52,332 bases of DNA from Flavobacterium bizetiae. GTDB lineage: Bacteria > Bacteroidota > Bacteroidia > Flavobacteriales > Flavobacteriaceae. Shown here piece after piece: positions 8,221 to 17,355 of this stretch. The notes under the pieces were generated by a model. It saw only the letters and a program-made list of their open reading frames with translations, searched no databases and was not told the origin of the DNA. Position numbers and translations under genes: made by a program. Positions within the stretch are counted from its first letter, which is position 1. The number at the start of each line of letters is the position of its first letter. The stretch lies in assembly GCF_902804475.1 (NCBI RefSeq), contig NZ_CADCSU010000091.1, forward strand, positions 1 through 52,332, in the 5' to 3' direction.

Positions 8221-9177
8221 CTACTTCAACAAATACCCAAATCGTATCGATCCGTAAAAATAACCCGAATTCGTATTGGTTTCCGGATCCCTTAATTCTC
8301 TGCCTCGATAGATAAATGAATACGACATATTAAAATTGTTGTGTCTGTACTTTAAACCAAACTCAGCATTAAAACGAAGCGGTTCAAGATCGAAAGTTAA
8401 CGGACTTGTATTGCTAAACATACTTCCCTGAATCGTCGCATCATAAAATTGATAGTTTACGCTTGGCATTGCATAAAAGTAAAATTCTCTGATATTGTAT
8501 TGCGGCTGAAAACTTATCGAGGCATCATGCAAATTCGAATCGTAAATTGGAAGTAATTTTTTAAAACCTATTCTGGTTAGAAATCCTGTAGAAATTCCTG
8601 TAAAAATAGTCCCAAAATTCGCTTCTGACTGAAAATGAAGATCTATAAAATCATTGTGTTTTGACGGAAACATTTTTTTCGAATACATTACATGCGCCTG
8701 AACGGCAAAAGCATTATGCAATTGGTTTTCCCAGCCAAAAACTTCTTTATACCCAATAATGTGATGAAAACTTTCCTGAGTTTCTTTTCCTAAAGCATTC
8801 GGTCCCATGAAACCCAACTGAAAATCGGTTTTTAAAACAGATTCACTTTGATAAAAAAAGCTTCTACCCGCTTCGGCAAAAAGATATCCTGTAAAAGGGC
8901 GATCATTTATGGTAACCGCTTCTGCATTTATAAACCTCGGATTATAAATGTATTGCCCAATTCTGAATTCGGTTATTTTTTTATTGAATTTCTCGTTGTT
9001 ATTCTTAGATAGAAAACGGTAAAAAAGCTCTAAACCATTGGTATAATACATATCATTTTTAGATGATGTGTACAAATCATTATCGGTTATAAAACCAATT
9101 TCTGCTGTTTTTGCCTGTCCAAAAGTCAAAGTCGACGCCAATATAAAAAGCGCAATAAATATCTTTTTATTTCGCAT
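8221..9177 (-). CDS. LpxR-like lipid A deacylase family protein
   Basis: 318 residues with a signal peptide (MRNKKIFIALFILASTLTFGQ) and a beta-barrel-like C-terminus ending in alternating aromatics (GSIRFGYLLK). The mature N-terminus FITDNDLY ... MYYTNGLEL is the hallmark of the LpxR/DUF2219 family, in which the Asn-Asp pair belongs to the active site of the outer-membrane 3'-O-deacylase of lipid A. A later ESFHHIIGY ... GWENQL segment fits the family's catalytic His region. It is the last gene of a three-gene operon: its ATG (9175-9177) lies 11 bp inside the end of the peptidoglycan glycosyltransferase gene. Its substrate here could be another acylated lipid, as lipid A acylation differs in this phylum. 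Confidence 0.8.
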   Translation of the reverse strand: MRNKKIFIALFILASTLTFGQAKTAEIGFITDNDLYTSSKNDMYYTNGLELFYRFLSKNNNEKFNKKITEFRIGQYIYNPRFINAEAVTINDRPFTGYLFAEAGRSFFYQSESVLKTDFQLGFMGPNALGKETQESFHHIIGYKEVFGWENQLHNAFAVQAHVMYSKKMFPSKHNDFIDLHFQSEANFGTIFTGISTGFLTRIGFKKLLPIYDSNLHDASISFQPQYNIREFYFYAMPSVNYQFYDATIQGSMFSNTSPLTFDLEPLRFNAEFGLKYRHNNFNMSYSFIYRGRELRDPETNTNSGYFYGSIRFGYLLK

Positions 9178-9958
9178 GATAGTTTATTTTCCCCACTGCA
9201 CGCATTTCGCGTACAATTCTCTCTTTTCTTCTGTTAATATAACTAGAAGAACCTGTCGCTTTAAACTTTCTTGGGTTTGGTAATATTGCTGCAATTCCTG
9301 CGGCTTGCATTGGTGTTAAACTTGAGGCATCACGACGGTACCAATGTTCAGTTGCGGCATAAGCTCCGTAAACACCATCGCCCATTTCTATACTATTAAG
9401 ATATACTTCCATGATACGTTCTTTGCCCCAGATTACTTCGATTAAAACAGTAAAATAAGCTTCGAGACCTTTACGGAAATAACTTTTTCCCTGCCATAAA
9501 AAGACATTTTTGGCGGTTTGTTGCGAGATTGTACTTCCACCACGAATTCGGCGGCCACGTTCGTTACTCTTATACGCTTTTTGAAGTGCTTTAAAATCGA
9601 AACCATTATGTTTTAAGAAAGTTCCGTCTTCACTGGCAATTACCGCTTTTTGTAAATTCATCGAGATTTTTTCAATTGGTTCCCAATCGTGATCAAAGAA
9701 AACTTCTTTACCATCTAATTTATTTTCGATGGCACGAATGAGCATCAAAGGCGTAAAAGGTACCGGAATATATTTAAAGAATACCACAGACGCGATCGAG
9801 ATCCCGAAGAACCATAAACATAATTTAATAAAAAACCATTTTACTTTTTCACCAAAAGAGCGATTGCCTTTTTTTGGTGTTGTTTTAGGTTTTGGTTTGG
9901 TACCGGTTGATTTGTTTGCGGTTGTTGTTTTTGGTATCGGTTTTTTGGTTACTCCCAT
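9167..9958 (-). CDS. mtgA: Monofunctional biosynthetic peptidoglycan transglycosylase (GT51)
   Basis: 263 residues from the ATG at 9956-9958 (MGVTKKPIPKTTT), which overlaps the preceding stop as TAATG; a longer frame reaching 10033 lies inside the upstream gene and is unlikely. The order is a basic Lys/Pro/Thr-rich cytosolic tail, one membrane helix (LCLWFFGISIASVVFF) and a GT51 domain. Catalytic motif ASEDGTFLKHNGFD carries the expected glutamate; GGSTISQQTAKN and KERIMEVYLNSIEMG are the other family motifs. No penicillin-binding domain, so it only polymerises lipid II glycan chains in the periplasm. It sits in an operon with an FAD oxidoreductase and an LpxR-like enzyme. Confidence 0.92.
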   Translation of the reverse strand: MGVTKKPIPKTTTANKSTGTKPKPKTTPKKGNRSFGEKVKWFFIKLCLWFFGISIASVVFFKYIPVPFTPLMLIRAIENKLDGKEVFFDHDWEPIEKISMNLQKAVIASEDGTFLKHNGFDFKALQKAYKSNERGRRIRGGSTISQQTAKNVFLWQGKSYFRKGLEAYFTVLIEVIWGKERIMEVYLNSIEMGDGVYGAYAATEHWYRRDASSLTPMQAAGIAAILPNPRKFKATGSSSYINRRKERIVREMRAVGKINYHAK

Positions 9959-11070
9959 TATATTAAATCTGCTAATTCTGTTCCTATTAAACTCCCAATT
10001 GCGACACCCATTCCGCCTAAACGCACTCCACAAAACACGTTTTCAGACAATTGAGTCACAACAGGATTTTTACTATTTCCTATTCCCATAATGCCACTCC
10101 ATCGATGGGCAATCTGGAAATCCTGATTTGGTAAAATTACATTTTTAAGTAAATCCTCCAATTTATTTTGCACAATTTTCGTCTGGCCAAATTCTATTGT
10201 GTTTTCGGTTTCAAAATCAAGGTTTCGGCCTCCGCCAAGTAAAATTCTGTCACCAACATTTCTGAAATAATAATAACCACGATCGAGATGAAAAGTACCT
10301 TTTATATCTAAATTCTGAATAGGTTCTGTAATTAAAACCTGCGCTCTCGCCGGTTGCACAGCGCCTTTTGTTATCGAATTCGCAAAACCATTCGTTGCAA
10401 AAAGTATTTTTTGAGATTTAAAACTAAAATTATTCAATACAATTTCGACCTGATTGCCTAAATCGGCATAGGACGTTACGGTTTGTTGGTTCAGGATTAA
10501 AATATTTTCAGAAATCGCTTTTTTTAGCAATTCCTGCATCATATTTCCGGTATCTATTTGTGCTTCAAACGGATTAAAGATTAAATACTCCTCAATATTC
10601 TCAAACCCAAATCTATCCACTTCTTTCGAAAAAACATCAGATTTAAAAAGTGGTTTTAAAATTTCATTGATAAACGGTAATTTCGAAATACATTCATTAA
10701 ATCCGCTTTCATCTTCTTTCAGGAATAATTCATATCCGCCGTAAGGCTTAAAATCTATTGCAGAATCTCCCAAACTTTTTCGAAGCAATTGCAAACCTTT
10801 CCAACGTTTTTCGATGAGATTTATTACGTCTTCTTCTGAATGTGTTTTTAGATCTTCCAAAATTTCAGAAAGGCTTCCGAAACATGCAAACCCCGCATTC
10901 TTGGTACTGGCGCCTTGTGGCAGCATTCCTTTTTCTAACACCAGAATTTTCGCGCCAGGAAATCTTTCGCGTAAGCGTAATGCCGCATGCAAACCAACAA
11001 TACCGCTGCCTACAATGGTATAATCAATATTTGTAAACCAGTTTTTTAATTCCCAATAGCTTAGTTCCAT
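9958..11070 (-). CDS. FAD-dependent oxidoreductase (DAO / glycine oxidase-like)
   Basis: 370 residues. The Rossmann FAD-binding motif is TIVGSGIVGLHAALRL (about residues 17-32) followed by VLEKGMLPQGASTKNAGFAC, the pattern of the D-amino acid oxidase/DadA superfamily, and the C-terminus has the second FAD contact GVRLGGMGVAIGS. The central RDYYYFRNVGDRILLGGGR-type region is also typical. It probably oxidises an amine or amino acid in the cytosol, but the substrate cannot be read from the sequence. First gene of the operon; its TAA overlaps the mtgA start by one base. An AT-rich, repeat-filled spacer lies upstream. Confidence 0.8.
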   Translation of the reverse strand: MELSYWELKNWFTNIDYTIVGSGIVGLHAALRLRERFPGAKILVLEKGMLPQGASTKNAGFACFGSLSEILEDLKTHSEEDVINLIEKRWKGLQLLRKSLGDSAIDFKPYGGYELFLKEDESGFNECISKLPFINEILKPLFKSDVFSKEVDRFGFENIEEYLIFNPFEAQIDTGNMMQELLKKAISENILILNQQTVTSYADLGNQVEIVLNNFSFKSQKILFATNGFANSITKGAVQPARAQVLITEPIQNLDIKGTFHLDRGYYYFRNVGDRILLGGGRNLDFETENTIEFGQTKIVQNKLEDLLKNVILPNQDFQIAHRWSGIMGIGNSKNPVVTQLSENVFCGVRLGGMGVAIGSLIGTELADLI

Positions 11071-11076
11071 CTTTGT

Positions 11077-11325
11077 TTTAAAATAAATTCCAAATTTTAA
11101 ATTCCAATTCAGGAAATAAATTTAAGACTTTGATTTTGATTTTAATCGCCACGAATTCACGAATTATTATTTTTTGAGAATCATTTACAATAAAAGTTCT
11201 TGAATTCGTGGCAGAATATTTCTTAAACCGTTTTGGAATTTGATTTTTTATATTGGAATTTAAAACGAAAACTTTAACAATAATTGGAATTTGGAATTTA
11301 AAAAATGGAATTTAAAAGTTGTATT
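11077..11325. repeat. Nested inverted repeats in spacer
   Basis: Inner arms GCCACGAATTC (11148-11158) and GAATTCGTGGC (11202-11212) are perfect complements around about 43 bases. Outside them, left arm words AAATTCCAAATTTTAAATTCC (11085-11105) are mirrored by TTGGAATTTGGAATTT words at 11283-11310. The same GCCACGAATT arm recurs at 39491-39562, and the AAATTCCAAATT words recur downstream of the HMG-CoA synthase gene. Nothing codes in 11071-11354. Confidence 0.7.
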
Positions 11326-11354
11326 TTTAGCCCCACGAATATTAGAATTTTATT

Positions 11355-13256
11355 ATGAAAAAAGTATTATTTACAACCTTAATAATGATGAGTTTAAACG
11401 CTATCGGGCAGAACGTAATGTCGCCAGAATTGTTATGGAAACTAGGAAGAGTGAGTGCACTTGGACTTTCAAAAGATGCGAAAAATGTTGTTTTTAAGGT
11501 TTCGACTCCTTCGATCGAGGAAAACAAATCGTCTTCTAAATTTTACATTATCTCTGTAAATGGTGGAAATGCAACTGAAATTAAAGACACAAAAGAGATC
11601 CTGGCAGACAAAAATGTTTCGCCTGACGGAAAATTTTTAGTGTACAATGAAGAAGTAAAAATCGACAAGGTTTTAGGTAAAGATTTTTATCCGAAACTAG
11701 ACAAATCTGATGCTCAAATTTATGATGGTTTAGATTATCGTCATTGGGATACCTGGAATGAGGGTAAATTTAACCACGTTTTTTATAAAGAAAATAAAGA
11801 CGGTGCTAAAGGAATTGACATCCTGAAAGGTGAAAATTTCGATTCTCCGCAAAAACCTTTTGGTGGCGACGAAGATTATATCTGGTCTCCTGACGGAAAA
11901 AGCATTTTGTACGTTTGCAAGAAAAAAGCAGGAACACAATATGCAATTTCTACCAATACTGATATCTACGAGTACAATTTAGAAACTCAAAAAACAATAA
12001 ACAGAACCGAAGGAAACTTGGGTTATGATACGGCTCCGCAATTTTCTCCAACAGGAAATTTAACGTGGTTACAAATGAAACGTGACGGTTATGAAGCGGA
12101 TAAAAATGATATTATTGTTGAGTTTAAAGGTATCAAAACGAATTTAACAGCAAACTGGGACGGAACTGTAGATAATTTTATCTGGAGTAAAGATGGTAAA
12201 AACGTGTTTTTTGTTGCTGCAGTTGATGGTACAAAACAATTATTTACTGTAAACTTTCCTGGATTGACCAGAATTGCAATCACAGTTCGTCAGTTAACAA
12301 AAGGAGATTTTGATGTTAATGATTTAGTTGGTTTTGCTGGCGATGATATTATCGTGACAAGAAATGATATGAACCACGCTCCTGAAATTTATTCTTTTAA
12401 TTTAAAGAAAAATAGCTGGAAACAATTGACGAATGTAAATACTGAAACGTACAAAACATTAGCGTTAAGTAAAACAGAGAAACGTTACGTTTCCACTACA
12501 GATGGTAAAAAAATGTTGGTTTGGGTAATTTTACCTCCAAATTTTGATGCTACAAAAAAATATCCAACTTTATTATTTTGTCAGGGAGGACCACAATCTC
12601 CGTTAACACAATCGTATTCTTTCCGTTGGAATTTCTCTTTAATGGCTGCGAAAGGTTATGTAGTAGTAGCTCCAAACCGTCGCGGAATGCCAGGACATGG
12701 TGTTGAATGGAACGAACAAATTAGTAAAGATTGGGGCGGACAAGTTATGGACGATTACTTATCTGCAATTGATGATGTATCTAAAGAAAACTATGTAGAC
12801 AAATCTCGTGTAGGTTGCGTTGGTGCAAGTTACGGTGGATATTCTGTATTTTATTTAGCCGGAATTCATAAAAACCGTTTCAAAACTTTTATCGCTCACG
12901 ATGGAGTTTTCAACACAGTAAGTATGTTAGGAACTACTGAAGAAGTTTTCTTTAACAACTGGGATTTTGGTGGTCCTTACTGGGAAAAAGACAATGCTGT
13001 AGCGCAAAAAGCTTACACTACTTTTAACCCTGCAACTTTGGTACAAAACTGGAATAAACCAATCTTAATCTTCCAGGGAGGAAAAGATTACCGTGTGCCA
13101 ATCGGGCAAGGACAAGAAGCTTTTCAGGCTGCTCAATTAAGAGGAATCAAAAGTAGATTTGTGTATTTCCCTGATGAAAATCACTGGGTTTTACATCCGC
13201 AAAATGCTCAGGTTTGGCAAGGTGAATTTTTTAAATGGTTAGACGAGACACTTTAA
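11355..13256 (+). CDS. Secreted S9 family peptidase (dipeptidyl/acylaminoacyl peptidase type)
   Basis: 633 residues with a signal peptide (MKKVLFTTLIMMSLNAIGQ), so probably periplasmic. Residues about 30-370 form WD40-like propeller repeats (SPDGK and similar turns), followed by an alpha/beta-hydrolase domain with GASYGGYS (nucleophile Ser492), GGKDYRVP (Asp578) and ENHWVLHP (His610), the order and spacing of prolyl-oligopeptidase family members. The GGPQSP and RRGMPGHG motifs before the nucleophile are also typical. Likely role: trimming peptides for nutrition. A terminator follows directly, so it is monocistronic. Confidence 0.92.
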   Translation: MKKVLFTTLIMMSLNAIGQNVMSPELLWKLGRVSALGLSKDAKNVVFKVSTPSIEENKSSSKFYIISVNGGNATEIKDTKEILADKNVSPDGKFLVYNEEVKIDKVLGKDFYPKLDKSDAQIYDGLDYRHWDTWNEGKFNHVFYKENKDGAKGIDILKGENFDSPQKPFGGDEDYIWSPDGKSILYVCKKKAGTQYAISTNTDIYEYNLETQKTINRTEGNLGYDTAPQFSPTGNLTWLQMKRDGYEADKNDIIVEFKGIKTNLTANWDGTVDNFIWSKDGKNVFFVAAVDGTKQLFTVNFPGLTRIAITVRQLTKGDFDVNDLVGFAGDDIIVTRNDMNHAPEIYSFNLKKNSWKQLTNVNTETYKTLALSKTEKRYVSTTDGKKMLVWVILPPNFDATKKYPTLLFCQGGPQSPLTQSYSFRWNFSLMAAKGYVVVAPNRRGMPGHGVEWNEQISKDWGGQVMDDYLSAIDDVSKENYVDKSRVGCVGASYGGYSVFYLAGIHKNRFKTFIAHDGVFNTVSMLGTTEEVFFNNWDFGGPYWEKDNAVAQKAYTTFNPATLVQNWNKPILIFQGGKDYRVPIGQGQEAFQAAQLRGIKSRFVYFPDENHWVLHPQNAQVWQGEFFKWLDETL

Positions 13257-13278
13257 TCCGAACAATTTCAACATAAAA

Positions 13279-13316
13279 AATAGCCGTAGATTTATATAAT
13301 CTGCGGCTATTTTGCT
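13279..13316 (+). terminator. Rho-independent terminator of the S9 peptidase gene
   Basis: Arms AATAGCCGTAGAT (13279-13291) and ATCTGCGGCTATT (13299-13311), with one T-G pair, followed by TTGCTTTTT. Confidence 0.85.
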
Positions 13317-13435
13317 TTTTAGACCTTTTAATTATGTAAAATATTAGCATTAATTTGTATTTCTAAAACAGAAAATTTGAATAAATTGCAGCAATTTCCC
13401 GTCGCAAATCTTCCCAATCCCCACAATAACAATCT

Positions 13436-15877
13436 ATGGAGAGCAAAAAAAGTTATACCGCACTCAAAGTTTTATTCAGTTATGTCGCATTACTGGCTTT
13501 GGTGGTTACTGTTGGATGGTTTTTATATTCTGAAAATCAGGTTTACAATAAATTAGAAAATAAAATTGCTTTCGAAAAAACGAAAATTCTTAGGGTAAGT
13601 AAATTGTTTTCGAATGTTTATAAAACGGAAAGTTTAGCCAGGAAAACAATTCAGAACAACTCTGAAGTAGATTTTAAAAATTACTTAATCGAAACTGATT
13701 CTTTAAAATCAAGAATCGATACTTTAAAACAAATCGTTACTACGCAATACCAAAAGACTTTATTGGATAGCGTAACTTATTTGCTGTCTGAAAAAACAAA
13801 GAATATCCAACAATTAAAAACAATAAAAAATAAGGCCGAGGATGAAGTTTCTGTAAATACGGCTATCGATGAAATTACCAAAATGGAGTTTAAGCTTAGA
13901 AAGTTAGAGCTTCAGGATTTTAATAAAAATCCCAATCAGTTAGGAAGTTATCAGCGAAATGTGCTTCAAAAATATGTTGATTATCTGAATCAGAATATTC
14001 CGGATGACAGCACGAATACATTGAGTAAAAAAGCTTCTGATTCGATTTTGGCCAATTCTAAAAAACTGTTGAGCAACGTAAAACTGAAGGCTGAAAAGAA
14101 GAAAGAATCGCTAAATTTTGAAGAAAATAAATTACTGAAAAACGAAATTGCCATTTCTGACCAACTTCGAAAAGTGCTTCGAATTATTGAAAGGGAAATT
14201 ATCATCAACTCGATAAAAAACAATTCATTAAAAGAAAAATCCCTTAAAAAAGTCAACGAAATTGTCACCGTTTCGGCTATCGTTGGTTTGGTTTTAACGT
14301 TGTTTTTCTCGATTTTAATTGTGAGTGATTATTCAAAATCTCAGGTATATAAGAAACAACTCGAAATTGCGAATTTCAAAACTAAGAATTTACTGAAGAG
14401 CCGTGAACAATTAATTTCGACGGTAAGTCACGATTTAAAAACACCTTTGAGTACAATTGTAGGCTATTCTGAGCTTTTGGGCAATTCTGATGTCAATACA
14501 AAACAATCGTATTTCATAAAAAACATCAAAAATTCATCAGAGTATATTACGCAATTGGTTCAGGATTTACTGGACTTTTCTAAGATTGAAGCCGGAAAAA
14601 TTACGATTGAAAAAGTTCCGTTTTTATTACCTGAAATTATCGATGAAGTTGCAAAAAGCATACAAACCGTTTACAAACATAAAAACATTGATCTTATTAT
14701 TAATGTCGATGAAAAACTGAACACGAGAATTGTTGGTGATCCGTTTCGACTAAAACAAATTTTGAGTAACATTATCGGAAATGCCTATAAATTTACTGAA
14801 GAAGGTTTTATAAAAATAAGTGGCTACGTAACTGACAATGATAAGTTTTTTACGATTAGAATTGAAGATACCGGAATTGGAATCGAAAAAGGAAATCAGA
14901 AATTAGTTTTTGAGGAGTTTGCTCAGGCGAATGAAAACATAGAAAAAAAATATGGAGGAACTGGTCTTGGACTGTCTATTTGCCAAAAAATAATTTCGAT
15001 TTTAGGCGGAGATTTAAAACTGGAAAGTACTTTTGGTAAAGGAAGTATCTTTGAAGTTGAGCTTCCGTTACAGTTTGATAATAGTACAAATTCAGTTCCC
15101 GAAGTCAAAAAACCGATTGTTCGTAATACCAAAAAACAAACTTTTATCGTTTTAGACGACGATATCAATCTTTTGAATTTGACTAGCGGGGTCTTAAGGC
15201 AGGAACAACATCAGGTTTTATCTTTTAATAGCGCCATAAAAGCTTTAGAAGCGGTTCAGAACACGAATTTTGATTTTATCATTACAGATATACAAATGCC
15301 GGAAATGGATGGTTTCGCGTTTTTGAAAAAATTAAAAAATTCAGGATATTCAACTTATAAAAACCAACCCGTAATTGCTTTAACCGGAAGAACCGATCTT
15401 GATGCAACTGTTTATAGCGAAGCAGGTTTTACAACCGTAATACAAAAACCTTATTCGCCTAAAATATTACTGGAGACCATTCATCTTATTTTAGAGAATG
15501 ACACTTTGCCTAGTGTGGCAATTAACGAAAACGACGAACAAACGAGTTCTAAATTGTATTCTGTCGAAACCCTGAAAGAATTTTTAGGCAATGATACAAC
15601 TGCATTAAAAGAAGTTTTGAAATCTTTTATCGAAAGTAGTTCTGAAAACCTGAATCTTTTAGAAAGCGCAATCATCGAAAAAAACACCGTCGAAATTAAC
15701 TCGATCGCACATCGAATTGCGCCTATGTTCAAACAAATTCAGGCACGTGAGATTGGCGAAATTTTAAAAGTCTTAGAAAATAAGGATCTTGACACTTCTG
15801 ATTTAGCCGATATTTTTAAAGTTTTGAAATCAAAAACAGATGTACTTTTTAAGGCTTTACAGGAAGAAATCGCTTAA
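13436..15877 (+). CDS. Hybrid sensor histidine kinase with receiver and Hpt domains
   Basis: 813 residues. Two membrane helices (about 12-30 and 273-297) enclose a helical, Lys/Glu/Leu-rich periplasmic sensor of about 240 residues. Then come HisKA (STVSHDLKTPLS, phospho-His332), HATPase (N box IIGNAYKFTEEG, GTGLGLSICQ), a receiver domain (IITDIQMPEMDG, Asp618) and a C-terminal Hpt domain (SIAHRIAPMFKQ, His759). The complete His-Asp-His chain means a four-step phosphorelay, whose last acceptor is very likely the sigma-54 response regulator encoded convergently next door. The stop lies 4 bp inside the end of that gene. The ligand is unknown. Confidence 0.92.
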   Translation: MESKKSYTALKVLFSYVALLALVVTVGWFLYSENQVYNKLENKIAFEKTKILRVSKLFSNVYKTESLARKTIQNNSEVDFKNYLIETDSLKSRIDTLKQIVTTQYQKTLLDSVTYLLSEKTKNIQQLKTIKNKAEDEVSVNTAIDEITKMEFKLRKLELQDFNKNPNQLGSYQRNVLQKYVDYLNQNIPDDSTNTLSKKASDSILANSKKLLSNVKLKAEKKKESLNFEENKLLKNEIAISDQLRKVLRIIEREIIINSIKNNSLKEKSLKKVNEIVTVSAIVGLVLTLFFSILIVSDYSKSQVYKKQLEIANFKTKNLLKSREQLISTVSHDLKTPLSTIVGYSELLGNSDVNTKQSYFIKNIKNSSEYITQLVQDLLDFSKIEAGKITIEKVPFLLPEIIDEVAKSIQTVYKHKNIDLIINVDEKLNTRIVGDPFRLKQILSNIIGNAYKFTEEGFIKISGYVTDNDKFFTIRIEDTGIGIEKGNQKLVFEEFAQANENIEKKYGGTGLGLSICQKIISILGGDLKLESTFGKGSIFEVELPLQFDNSTNSVPEVKKPIVRNTKKQTFIVLDDDINLLNLTSGVLRQEQHQVLSFNSAIKALEAVQNTNFDFIITDIQMPEMDGFAFLKKLKNSGYSTYKNQPVIALTGRTDLDATVYSEAGFTTVIQKPYSPKILLETIHLILENDTLPSVAINENDEQTSSKLYSVETLKEFLGNDTTALKEVLKSFIESSSENLNLLESAIIEKNTVEINSIAHRIAPMFKQIQAREIGEILKVLENKDLDTSDLADIFKVLKSKTDVLFKALQEEIA

Positions 15878-17226
15878 TCGATATTATAATGCTTTAATTT
15901 ATTGTAAAGTGTTTTTCTGGTAATTTTAAGCAATTTTGCCGCTTCAGATTTATTATTTTGTGCTTTTGACAACGCGTGAATAATAGCTTCTTTTTCGTTT
16001 TCTGATAATGAGAAATCACCATTATTGGTTTGTTGCTTTTGAATTTGAAAAAATTCAACCGGCAGCACATCACTTTGTATAAAATCGCCCTGAGTTAAAA
16101 GCGTAGCACGTTTGACACAATTTTGAAGTTCACGTAAATTTCCAGGCCAATTGTAATTTTGAAAAATAGTCACTACTTCCGGCGAAAATCCTATGATATC
16201 TTTGTTCAATTGCTGATTGGCTTTTTCTAAAAAATAATCGGCAAAAACCATTAGATCTTCGTCTCTGTCTTTTAATGATGGAGACTGAATGGAGAATTCG
16301 TTGATTCTATGGTATAAATCTTCTCTAAAATCGCCATTTTTAACTGCTTCGCGCAAATCTTCGTTTGTAGCTGTTATGATGCGTATATCGACGTTAATTT
16401 CTTTATTACTCCCAACGGGTTTGATTTTACGTTCCTGAAGCGCTCTTAATAGCTGTATTTGATTTTCATATGAAAGATTCCCAATTTCATCTAAAAAAAG
16501 AGTTCCTCCGTTAGCGGCTTCAAAATACCCCATTTTATCGCTAATGGCTCCTGTAAAAGATCCTTTTAAGTGTCCAAAGAATTCACTCGCTGCCAATTCT
16601 TTTGGAATAGCTCCGCAATCGACCGCAATGAAATTATTATTTTTTCTTAAGCTTTGCTGATGAATACTTTTGGCAATGATTTCTTTTCCGGTTCCGCTTT
16701 CTCCAATAATTAAAACCGACATATCTGTTGGACTTACCAAATGAATATGATCTAATAATTTTTTGGATGCAACCGAAATTCCTTTTACAAACTCATTTTC
16801 AGTATTTGCAGCTGGCTTTTTTGTCGCTTTTTTTTCTTTTATCGGAGTTTCCTCTTCTTCTGCTTCTGAAGATTTTAAAGCATTGGTAATAACCAATAAA
16901 ACTTCATCTGGATTAAAAGGTTTTGAAATATAATCTGCAGCACCATTTTTTATAGCTTTCACCGCAGTATTTACATCTGAATATCCTGTCATAAGAATTA
17001 CAGGAATTTCAGGATAAGCTGTTTTAAATTCAGTCATTAGCCCAATACCGTCAGAATCAGGCAAGCGAAGATCTGTCAAAATTAAATCGAATGATTCTTT
17101 TTTGATTGCTAATCTTGCTTCCGCAGCAGAGAAAGCAATGGTTACTTCGTATGCTTTTTTTACCAGAAATTTTTCTAATAATTTGCAAAACGAAATATCA
17201 TCTTCTATGAGTAATATCTTTGGCAT
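15874..17226 (-). CDS. Sigma-54-dependent response regulator (NtrC/ZraR type)
   Basis: 450 residues in the order receiver (acidic pair ED at 8-9, phospho-Asp52 in ILTDLRLPDSDG), an acidic linker, AAA+ domain (Walker A GESGTGKE, sigma-54 contact loop KGSFTGA, Walker B GGTLFLDEIG) and a Fis-type helix-turn-helix (KSEAAKLLKITRKTLYNKL). The contact loop is GSFTGA rather than the canonical GAFTGA. It activates RNA polymerase with sigma-54; the probable kinase is the convergent hybrid kinase, and the five PepSY-like genes just upstream are the nearest candidate targets, though I found no convincing -24/-12 element before them. A TAATTTTG element about 55 bp upstream of its start could be its promoter. 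Confidence 0.93.
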   Translation of the reverse strand: MPKILLIEDDISFCKLLEKFLVKKAYEVTIAFSAAEARLAIKKESFDLILTDLRLPDSDGIGLMTEFKTAYPEIPVILMTGYSDVNTAVKAIKNGAADYISKPFNPDEVLLVITNALKSSEAEEEETPIKEKKATKKPAANTENEFVKGISVASKKLLDHIHLVSPTDMSVLIIGESGTGKEIIAKSIHQQSLRKNNNFIAVDCGAIPKELAASEFFGHLKGSFTGAISDKMGYFEAANGGTLFLDEIGNLSYENQIQLLRALQERKIKPVGSNKEINVDIRIITATNEDLREAVKNGDFREDLYHRINEFSIQSPSLKDRDEDLMVFADYFLEKANQQLNKDIIGFSPEVVTIFQNYNWPGNLRELQNCVKRATLLTQGDFIQSDVLPVEFFQIQKQQTNNGDFSLSENEKEAIIHALSKAQNNKSEAAKLLKITRKTLYNKLKHYNID

Positions 17227-17290
17227 TTGTTTTTAGGGACTTTTTTGCTAAAATAAGACTATTAAAATTGTCTTTTCACAAAATTATGCA

Positions 17291-17324
17291 AAAAAAAAGA
17301 GATTGCGTATCGCAATCTCTTTTT
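17291..17324 (-). terminator. Terminator of the PepSY-like gene array
   Basis: Near-perfect 13-bp stem AAAAGAGATTGCG (17295-17307), loop TAT, arm CGCAATCTCTTTT. On the minus strand it is followed by a run of T (17291-17298 read in reverse), so it ends the array transcript before the response-regulator gene. Confidence 0.88.
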
Positions 17325-17355
17325 CACCAAAAACATAAATCTAAATTCACCTAAT

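Noticed and set aside
9959..10033. Longer start of the peptidoglycan glycosyltransferase gene
   Set aside because: The added 25 residues come from inside the oxidoreductase gene and read as random; the TAATG overlap marks the true start.
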